DNA from: Neocallimastix lanati (nom. inval.)
Taxonomy: Eukaryota; Neocallimastigomycota; Neocallimastigomycetes; Neocallimastigales; Neocallimastigaceae
NCBI GenBank assembly: GCA_016946835.1
Contig: JACVTC010000228.1
Coordinates: 1 to 27,500, forward strand
Reading direction: 5' to 3'
DNA: 27,500 nucleotides
Position numbers and translations under genes: made by a program. Positions within the stretch are counted from its first letter, which is position 1; each line of letters opens with the position of its first letter. Below are positions 1 through 7,106 of the stretch, piece after piece. The notes under the pieces are model-generated. The model saw nothing but the letters and a program-made list of their open reading frames with translations. It was not told the origin of the DNA and did not search any database.

Positions 1-578
1 TTTGTTTTGTTTTAATAATTTTATCGTTCATTATCAATTAATTTATTTAATCGTTGATGCATTTTATCACTAGTAGTACTGATGCTATTTCTTTGTTTTG
101 AAGAATCCAGACTTTGCTTTTCTCTTATAGTAATATTATCCTCCCTTTCCTTCCTTTTTCCCTTGTTATTTCCAAAGTTAGCTCTTTCTTTATTCCGAAT
201 TTGTTTTTCTTTGGCTTTCTCAATATTTATATTAGGCTGCGCCATTATCGAAGGATGTAGTTGATTTTTATTTTTAACAATTATTCTATTTTCTATTTCC
301 TTCTCTTTTATCTTTCTTATTGCAGGAGTTGTTATAGGGGTAGGATTATCTTTGAGACTTTTACGTTTGTCTCTTTTCATTATTTTCACTAGTTTCATCG
401 TTAGTCGTCAACTTCCTTTTTGTCGCACTAACTATAAATTCTACATCATTCTCATTATCGGATTCTTTGTGAGTTTCATTAGTATAGGAAGCATCTTCTT
501 TTTCTTCCTTATTATCATTTTGTACTACTAGGAATGGATTTGTATTGTAATGAAGCTATTTTATTTTTATAGGGAGTG
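1..578 (-). pseudogene. Decayed gag-to-pol spacer of a minus-strand LTR retroelement (runs off window)
   Basis: Downstream of the Gag relic at 592-1484, the minus strand continues as weak coding sequence. One frame (about 555 to 375) is acidic and hydrophilic. Another (398 to 21) is very lysine/asparagine-rich and low in complexity. The two frames join near 375-400 only through a frame change, and an in-frame TAG lies near 558. Charged linkers between the Gag zinc knuckle and the protease are common in fungal Ty3/Gypsy elements. No protease DSG motif is reached before base 1, so pol, if present, lies left of the window. The retroelement link rests on position and strand; the linker itself matches no domain. 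Confidence 0.45.
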
Positions 579-591
579 CTTCCTCTCCCTT

Positions 592-1484
592 TTAGTGGTT
601 TAAAGATTTTCCACTATATAACCGTTTCTTATTTTCTTGAATAATTGCATTTAACTTAGGACAATTATACTGCAAATGTCCTGGATCGCTACAATAAAAA
701 CAGGCTTTAATGGTAAGATTTTTCATTTTTTTTGTTAAGTCCTCCAATTCGTAATCTTTATTTCTTTTTGGGCTTCTAACTTCATAATTCTCTCTTACTA
801 CCTTTCTGTTGTTTTGATAATTATTCCTGATATTTATTCTTGGGTTGACAATTTCAGTTGAGTACTCTTTTGAGGGTCTCAAATTCATTACTCTATCAAC
901 TTTTTCGGCAATGTCAAACGCCCGATTTAAAGAAATGTCATCCTTAAGGGAGACCTTTTTCCAAGCTTCTTCATTGTTCCTAAGAGCATCAATATAATCG
1001 AGAACACTGACTCGCTTCTTTCTTTTCTTATCTAATTTCAAATATATGGATCGGAAACGAGTATTAAGTCTTTTACTCGCTCATTTCTTTTAATTCTTAA
1101 AGCACGGAGCTCACGAAGTAACATATTCTGGTCTTCTTTAAGACCATAAAAAGTTTCTATTGCTTCTACAATTTCCTTTAAGGAAGGATATTCATCTTTT
1201 TTCTTTTCTTCTGAATCAGATTCTTCTTCTTCTTCGTCCTCACTTTCTGATTCAGAATCGGTACTGTAACTTTCAATTAAATCCTGGATAACTTCGCGAG
1301 GCTCTCCAGTAGACGTGAGTAAGCAGGCGGTAAAAATCTTTTTGGGATCAGTAACTTCCTCCAGTTTTATCCATAATCGGATTTCTGATTCCCAAGATTT
1401 GATATCGAGATTTTCCTTTGAAATTTTCTCGATATCTTTTAATTCCTTTTTTAATTCTTTAAAATTGATTTTATTTTCAGCCAT
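592..1484 (-). pseudogene. gag: Frameshifted Gag with CCHC zinc knuckle
   Basis: Retrotransposon Gag (capsid/nucleocapsid) relic. The ATG at 1484-1482 sits in a good context (AAATGG) and opens a protein beginning MAENKINF. A Gag capsid-like segment follows, interrupted by a Ser/Asp/Glu run (about 1255-1200), then a conserved-looking segment ending near 1065. There the frame closes at a TGA (1040-1038), while the next frame continues without a stop to 592. This second part ends in a CX2CX4HX4C zinc knuckle at about 705-660 (CFYCSDPGHLQYNC), typical of nucleocapsid RNA binding. The break falls in an AA pair where one more A would restore phase. Lack of a downstream protease in frame and the frameshift make it non-functional as read, unless the missing base is a sequence error. 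Confidence 0.75.
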
Positions 1485-1607
1485 TTGAAAATTTAAAAAT
1501 GGTATTAATGCTATGATATCCAATTTAAAAATATGTTTACTTTAAAAATATATTTAATAACAAAAAAAAAAAAATAAATTTATCTTTGTTTTATACTAAT
1601 ATAATTA

Positions 1608-1782
1608 TGGACTCAGAAAACCCTCTGACAATCCAATTCTTTATTCCAATAATAATTCAGACTCAGAATCTCTCTCTGAAAATCTGATAAATTAATTCAG
1701 ACTCGAAAACACCCTTCGAAAATCTGAAACTAAAAAAAATAAATTAAAATTCAGACTCAAAAACGCAATTTGAAAATCTGAA
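1608..1782. repeat. Four tandem hairpins of one design
   Basis: Four stem-loops at 1608-1635, 1657-1687, 1696-1728 and 1750-1782 share one plan: outer stem TCAGA/TCTGA (TGGA/TCCA in the first), CT on the 5' side, a 4-bp inner stem, a 6-7 nt loop, then AAAA on the 3' side (ACAA in the first). The inner stem is CAGA/TCTG, CAGA/TCTG, CGAA/TTCG and CAAA/TTTG, so sequence changes but pairing is kept. They lie 124 nt upstream of the Gag ATG at 1484, in what would be its leader. Function unknown. Confidence 0.75.
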
Positions 1783-2011
1783 GCTTTTTATTATGAATTT
1801 TAATATTTATTATATTCTCTTAGGCATTAATACACAGAATATGTATATCCTAATTTTTTTTTTTTTTTTTTTTTTAATTTATTTGTAGTAATAGTTTTTC
1901 TTTATTTAATTTTATTTAATATACTTATTCCTTTATTAAAATAATTAATATAACATTAAACAAATTGTATAAATACTTAATAATAATAATAATATATATT
2001 TATTTTTATTT

Positions 2012-2043
<32 letters not shown>

Positions 2044-3104
2044 TGTATATATTTATATTCTATTAATTCTTTGTTATAATATTTAATAAAATATTAAATA
2101 AAAAGTTAAAATACAAGCCAAACTATATAGTGTTGAACCATCAAATATATAGCTTGTTAACCCTTCTTACAATAAGTCCCCTTAGCTCTTTATTGATAAG
2201 TTGATAATGTCGATTGTTAATTATTAAGAAACTTAATAAAAGAAGGTAGCAATATTAAATTCTTTTTAATTTGGCTAACTTATTGTTAGTAATAAAGAAG
2301 ATAATAACGTATCCTTCCCAGTATCAACAAGATCAAAACAATAAAGTATTATGTGTGGGTGTTCAACTATCCCGCGTAGAGAGTTGTAAGACAGCTTATT
2401 TATATTTTTCTTTTTAATTAAATTTAATTAATTATATAACGAATAATAGAAAATTTAACACACACAAAAAAAAATTTCAATTATAAAAATTTCAATAAAA
2501 AAAATTTAATTATATAAAATCATAAAATAATACACTTATTTGAAAAAATAATAATAATCTAATTTTATATATTCTATATATATATATTGTACATGTATAT
2601 TAAAAAAAATAAAATAAACTGATAACATAAAATTACAATTTATTATTTAGAATTATTAATATAAAAAAAAAAGTTTTTTATTTATAAATTTTTTTTTTTT
2701 TTTTTCCTATTTTAATAAAAAAAAATTAAAAAATTTGTACTACAAAAAAAAAATTTTGCTTATTATTTTATCATTAACTAAAAAAAATTTTTTTTATTTT
2801 TTTTTTTTTTTTGTTTACATATATAAATCTAAATCTATGATAATATTATTGGTTAAAAAAAAATTTTTTTTTTTTTTTTTTTTTTTAAAAAAGTTTGTTC
2901 TACACTAAAGAAAAATTTAATTTATTATTTATTAAAAAAAAATTATTAATGAAATATTTATTATTTTAATAAAAGGAAAAATATATATATATTTTTTTAT
3001 GTATTGCAAAAAAAAAAAAAAATTAATAATAATAATAATAATAGGCGAACAAATTTATAAAAAGCCTAAAATAAAAAATAAAAAAAAAAACTATATATTT
3101 TAAC
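1783..3104. other. AT-rich non-coding stretch with one clear hairpin
   Basis: No open frame of note. It is mostly A/T homopolymers, TA runs (about 2015-2035) and ATA/TAA repeats. A less AT-rich island at about 2100-2395 holds a two-part hairpin at 2113-2157 (ACAAG/CTTGT outside, CTATAT/ATATAG inside). If the Gag at 592-1484 is transcribed from the right, this would be leader sequence. No LTR of that element was found. Confidence 0.4.
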
Positions 3105-3322
3105 GTCACTTTCGCAAGATGACCTAGGGTTTTATCAGCGGATCGAACCTGACCCACCTCTTATTTTCTGCGCGATGTGAACAACTATCACCTTGTTGAA
3201 GTGTGTAGTTGCCTTCAGCGTGAAGGTTTTATAGTTCTAGGGCGTATTTGCCTAATTTGTCAAGGATTTGTTCCTTGAGATACTCGCGTTTACAATCTAC
3301 AAAACCCTTGCAAAATTGTAAA
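3105..3322. other. G/C-richer island with consecutive hairpins; possible structured RNA
   Basis: Hairpins in order: 3105-3123 (GTC and CTT paired with AAG and GAC; GCGA, a GNRA tetraloop, if read on the minus strand), 3182-3211 (CAACTA/TAGTTG with inner CAC/GTG), 3212-3226 (CCTTCA/TGAAGG, perfect, 3-nt loop), 3260-3278 (TCAAGGA/TCCTTGA, perfect, 5-nt loop) and 3289-3322 (TTTACAAT/ATTGTAAA, perfect). Such density is unusual against the surrounding AT desert. No tRNA, rRNA or named ribozyme was recognised. It lies upstream of the minus-strand Gag and 290 bp from the 198-nt domain at 3613-3810. Confidence 0.5.
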
Positions 3323-3484
3323 TAAGAGTTTATGAAATTAATATCCTGCAAGCTAACACTGTCTTACTCGAATATTAACTTCGTAAAATTTGTATAACTT
3401 TTATTATTTTTTTTTTATTATTATTTTTTTTTATCTATAATCTATAATTAAATAAAGTTGACTACAAAAAACTAAAGTTTTCCA

Positions 3485-3486
<2 letters not shown>

Positions 3487-3561
<75 letters not shown>
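3487..3561. repeat. Poly(T) tract, about 75 T
   Basis: Uninterrupted T run, then TAT/TTA-rich sequence. It reads as poly(A) on the minus strand, the coding strand of the neighbouring Gag. Its exact length is probably unreliable in any assembly. Confidence 0.9.
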
Positions 3562-3563
<2 letters not shown>

Positions 3564-3612
3564 TATTATAACTTTTATTATTATTAATATTAATATTAAA
3601 TTATTAATTATT

Positions 3613-3810
3613 ATTATTTAACAAAACTTATGGCTAAGCTGATAGTATACCCTGTCTGACGTGCAGCTTGCCTCTTCACGGCGTCATGCCACGCGGGTAC
3701 CCACGGCTACTGTATTCATATAAAATACAGCAGTCCAGAGCCTACTAGCCCAATTACTATGTAGGTTAAACTTAGCCCGGAAATCTATATCCAAGGCTTT
3801 GTTAAATAAT
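3613..3810 (+). ncRNA. Candidate 198-nt structured RNA domain, copy A
   Basis: Closed by a perfect 13-bp helix (3613-3625 with 3798-3810), extended by CTT(A)TGG/CCAAGG (3627-3633 with 3791-3796) and ATAG/CTAT. Inside are UGAC/GUCA (3657-3660 with 383-86 of the same block, i.e. 3683-3686), GCC/GGC (3670-3672 with 3680-3682, 7-nt loop), a perfect 7-bp hairpin (3710-3730), the block CAGTCCAGAGC (3731-3741), TAAACTTA (3767-3774) and CCGGAAA (3777-3783). The same blocks, order and spacing recur at 17127-17324 with different but complementary helices. A U-G wobble in the closing helix favours the plus strand as the RNA strand. No known RNA family was recognised. Function, and whether it is transcribed, are unknown. 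Confidence 0.6.
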
Positions 3811-3840
3811 TTAATTAATAAATAATATTAAATTTTATTT

Positions 3841-3899
3841 TTCTAATATTCCCCGATATCTCCACCATAAATTATGTTATGGTTCGGGTTTTATTAGAA
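3841..3899. other. Three-tier perfect hairpin
   Basis: Nested perfect stems: TTCTAATA/TATTAGAA (8 bp, 3841-3848 with 3892-3899), CCCGA/TCGGG (5 bp, 3852-3856 with 3884-3888) and ACCATAA/TTATGGT (7 bp, 3864-3870 with 3877-3883), with a 6-nt loop and a 7-nt bulge on the 5' side. Twenty base pairs in 59 nt. It begins 30 bp after the 198-nt domain and may belong to the same transcript. Confidence 0.65.
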
Positions 3900-4671
3900 T
3901 TTTAGTTTAATTATTTATTTTTAATATTTTTTCTGTCTACATTTTAATTATTGAAAAACTTCACTTATTTATACTTTTTGAAAAAAAAATAAATATGTAA
4001 AGCCTTTCTACATTTTATTATCATATTAAAAAAAAAAATATTTACTATTACTAATTACTTAAAATTTTATATTAATTTAAATTAACTAATTCATAAGTAT
4101 TTTTATTTTAATAAATTTTGTTTACATAATTTTATATTATTTTTCATATACTAAAACTAAATTATTTAATATATACGAAAAGTAACAAACAAAATTTAAA
4201 AAGATTTTACAGAAAAAATAAAGTTATTTTAATCAAGAATGTTAATATAATATTCTTATATTTTATATAAAATAAATTTAAAAACTATAATATATTTAAT
4301 ATTTATTATTAATCAATTAAGATTTGATTTTATTTGTGGGGAATAAAAATATAAAATAATCAATTTAAAAATAAAATAAAATACTAAAAAGAATACAAGT
4401 TTAATATTGATACAATATAATAATAATATAATAATATATTTGAAAATAAAAATAAAATATTAATATTGATAATAAACACTTTAATAAAATAATAAAATTT
4501 AAGGTTAAATTATAGATATTGATATTAATAATAAAAATATAAAATTATTGATAATATTTTAGAAACTTTTAATAAAAAATATAAAAAAAAATAAATATAT
4601 TTAGAAAATATTTTAGTATAGAAAATATAGTAAAGTAATATTAAGTAAAGAATAATATAATGGATTCTAAA
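3900..4671. other. AT-rich non-coding flank of element 1
   Basis: Nothing recognisable: A/T-only runs, no long open frame, no terminal repeat. It ends at the 5-bp target duplication of the retrotransposon that starts at 4677. Confidence 0.6.
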
Positions 4672-4676
4672 GTAAG
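4672..4676 (+). repeat. Target-site duplication GTAAG (left)
   Basis: GTAAG immediately precedes the left LTR and recurs immediately after the right LTR (11711-11715). A 5-bp duplication is normal for Ty3/Gypsy integrases and fixes the element borders. Confidence 0.93.
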
Positions 4677-5408
4677 TGTCAAAATTACAACTGAATTAAA
4701 TTTCAATTTCAATTAATTTCAATTAAAATTATTAAAAACAAAATAATAATAAAAATTTATAATTCATTAATTATTCTTTAAATTTTATTTATTTTATAAT
4801 ATTATAAGTTATTTGATCATCTTAGGACCAGCTTAGGCCTACTGATTCTAATGATATCATATTAAACTTAAATATTATTAATAAATAAAATATTTATTAA
4901 CATGAATCATTTGGTCATGTCATCCTTGATTCATAATTAATGTTTATGTATTAATTTATGTTATATTGATTTAATTAATTATTAATTATTAATTACTATA
5001 TTAAATATTTAAATTTAATATTATATTATATATATTAGCTAATATATTAGATTAAAAAATATAATTTATTTATATTAAACATATTCTTATACTAAATATT
5101 ATTATTATCAACTTTATATTATTATTATCAATATTCTCAAACCTACAAAGTATAAAAAGAAAATTCAAATTTATCTTTTTGTCCTTTGTAAGGTTATAGT
5201 TAACCTATTATAATATAACTATATATTTTTATTAATAAATAAAAATTTTTATCATATCAAACCAATTATTAGTTTTAATTAAGTGTTAAATTAACAAATT
5301 TAACTTTATAACTCTTTTATTTTAGTAATTTACTTATATCTATATAGTTATATTATATAGATATATCAACCTGATTCCTCGTTAAATCAACCTGTTTACT
5401 TTTTAACA
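4677..5408 (+). repeat. 5' LTR of element 1
   Basis: 732 bp, begins TGTCA and ends AACA. It matches 10976-11710 throughout except for three single-base length differences. U3 holds an 8-bp inverted repeat (ATGAATCA 4902-4909 with TGATTCAT 4927-4934). The TATA box is at 5151, so U3 is about 510 bp and R-U5 about 220 bp. Confidence 0.95.
5151..5205 (+). promoter_or_regulatory. LTR promoter: TATA box and self-primer segment
   Basis: TATAAAAAG at 5151-5159, then GTAAGGTTAT at 5188-5197, 37 nt from the TATA start, about where transcription should begin. This 10-mer is the exact reverse complement of 5409-5418, the first bases after the LTR. GGTTA (5192-5196) can also pair locally with TAACC (5201-5205), a possible competing hairpin. 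The start site is inferred, not mapped. Confidence 0.7.
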
Positions 5409-5418
5409 ATAACCTTAC
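5409..5418 (+). promoter_or_regulatory. Primer-binding site (self-priming type)
   Basis: ATAACCTTAC directly abuts the LTR end. It lacks the TGG expected for annealing a tRNA 3' CCA end but is perfectly complementary to 5188-5197 in the LTR. In Tf1 the mRNA 5' end folds onto the primer site and is cut to prime minus-strand DNA; the geometry here is the same. Confidence 0.72.
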
Positions 5419-5442
5419 CTTAGAAAAGAGAATCACCTTGAT

Positions 5443-6521
5443 ATGTCCCTTTATAATAACGTGTGGGCAAACTCCTATCCTGACTTTGCTCCTATGTCGG
5501 AAGTAAATAAGCTAAGAACAGACGCTCAGATTACTGTCTCTGAACTGGCAAAAGATGCAGAAGTTACATTCTTATCAAGAGAAGATTTTAATAAATATAA
5601 TGAAGATCTTCAAAAGAAACTTTTTACTTTAAATAGGGATAACAAGAATATCATAAAACAACTTTCTTCTATTACCAGCATTTTAAATCAGAAATTCGAT
5701 TTTATTCCTAATGTTAATGCTTCTCAAAATCAAGATGATAACGCTTCTATATCAACAAGAAGAGAGGCAGACAATGATGTAATAATGAGGAATACTATTC
5801 CCAATACACTTCAAGAAGTCCCAGAACCTGGATTTTTCACTGGGGATACTAAGGAAACCGATCTCTTTTGTCAGCTCTGTGAAGATACTTTTAAGACTTA
5901 TCCTAACTGTGAATCTACTATGGATGTAAAAATTAATTATGTTAAGTCACGCTTAAGAGATGGTGCTCGTAATTGGTATTATGCCAAATATAAAGATAGA
6001 AGTCCAGCAACATTAGAAGAATTGATTAAAGAATTAAGGAAAGCTTTTAATAATGTTGCCAGTAAGAAATTAGCCATGATCCAACTCGCAAAAATTTCTC
6101 ACACATTTGGGAAAATTAATGATTATATTGATGAATTTCGAACCCTTACAACATGTTTGAATTGGAATGAAGAAGCTTTAGTTTTATTCTTTATAATGGA
6201 TTGCACCCAAGGTTCCAGGAAGAAATAGAAAAAATGGATGAATTTCCTTCTGATCTTAGTACTATTTATACTAGATGTATTCTTTACGAAAATTCCTTGA
6301 AATCTAAAGGTCAATTAAAATCTAATGGTAATAAAAATTTAAAGAAAAAGCCTTCTAATGTCCACAATAACAACAACAACAATAATAATAAATATAATAA
6401 TAATAACAATTATAATAAATATTATAATAATAATTATAATAAAGTCCATAATAATAATAACTTTAATAAAATTAATAATAACAGTAATAATAGTACAAAT
6501 AATAATAATTCAAAAAACTAA
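5443..6521 (+). CDS. gag: Gag of element 1 (one frame break)
   Basis: Structural Gag that would form the virus-like particle. The ATG at 5443 lies 24 nt after the primer site. An N-terminal, partly helical region (residues 1-125) is followed by a retrotransposon Gag capsid domain (about residues 125-260, beginning EPGFFTGDT, with RLRDGARNWYYAKY). The frame closes at 6226-6228 but continues in another phase from about 6199, where a GG pair looks one G short. The second part ends in a lysine- and then asparagine-rich tail (AAT/AAC repeats, 6361-6510) and stops at TAA 6519-6521. No CCHC zinc knuckle is present; the basic Asn-rich tail may replace it, as Tf1 Gag also lacks one. The stop is embedded in a -1 frameshift signal. 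Confidence 0.85.
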
Positions 6522-6544
6522 ATGAAGGACTTTACTCGGAGTCC
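6512..6544 (+). promoter_or_regulatory. Programmed -1 ribosomal frameshift signal (gag to pro-pol)
   Basis: Slippery heptamer A AAA AAC at 6512-6518 lies in the correct Gag phase (TCA AAA AAC) and is followed at once by the Gag stop TAA (6519-6521). After an 8-nt spacer comes the stem GGACT (6527-6531)/AGTCC (6540-6544) with an 8-nt loop. TGAA/TTCA can extend the stem outward. A -1 slip enters the frame that runs on to the protease. Heptamer, spacer and stem match the classical eukaryotic/retroviral design. Confidence 0.72.
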
Positions 6545-7068
6545 AATTCATCAAAAAATGTAAAAACAATTTATTATAACTTTCCTTCATTTGATAACAT
6601 CACAACCCAAAAACTACCTTCAACTTTTCTTTTATTCCATTGCTACATTCCAACAAGACTACCAATTAATAATAATAAATTAAAAATTAAAATAACCAAA
6701 AAATTACATCTGAATCTATGCTAGATTCTGGATCATTTTGTAATTTTATTACAAAAAATTTAGTTCAAAAACTAAATTTAAAAATTTATAATTTAAAAAA
6801 TAAAATTTCAGTCAAAGGTATATCTGGTTCTACTACTAAGATAGATCAGTACGTTTGGCTAAAATTTCAAATAAAAATACAAAAGAATAAAAAATTTTAT
6901 TTTAAAAATTACAATGAAAAATTTCTAATAACAAATTGCATACCAACTGATCTACTTTTTGGTAATCAATTCATGCGAAAATTCAAAATTCACTATAATT
7001 ATGATAAGAATATATTATATTCTTACTTAAATTATTATTTTTCAAATAAAAATAACAAAAAATCCTAA
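6518..7068 (+). CDS. pro: Retropepsin-like aspartic protease of element 1 (frame-broken)
   Basis: The protease that would process Gag-Pol. The -1 frame entered at 6512-6518 is open to TAG 6722-6724. The catalytic segment LDSGSFCNF lies one phase earlier, in the frame from about 6700 to the stop at 7066-7068. The switch falls in an A run (6698-6703) that looks one base short. The active-site triad is DSG, and a LLFGNQF segment near 6950 corresponds to the conserved ILG-type motif of retropepsins. A TAA TAA pair ends this frame at 7066-7071. Asn/Lys-rich sequence then links to the RT frame. Confidence 0.75.
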
Positions 7069-7106
7069 TAAATATTGCAAAAACAATTTATATCTACAGT
7101 CGATGA

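Noticed and set aside
3613-3810. Group I intron, hammerhead or RNase P identity for the structured domain
   Set aside because: No CUGAUGA/GAAA core, no complete group I P7 and guanosine-site set (the CAGTCCAGAGC block only loosely resembles the R motif and its partner is too close), and no RNase P conserved regions.
4659-4666. Pre-insertion palindrome AATGGATT/AATCCATT (partner 11733-11740) as a target for element 1
   Set aside because: Eight AT-rich base pairs with a 27-nt loop are expected by chance here; one insertion gives no support.
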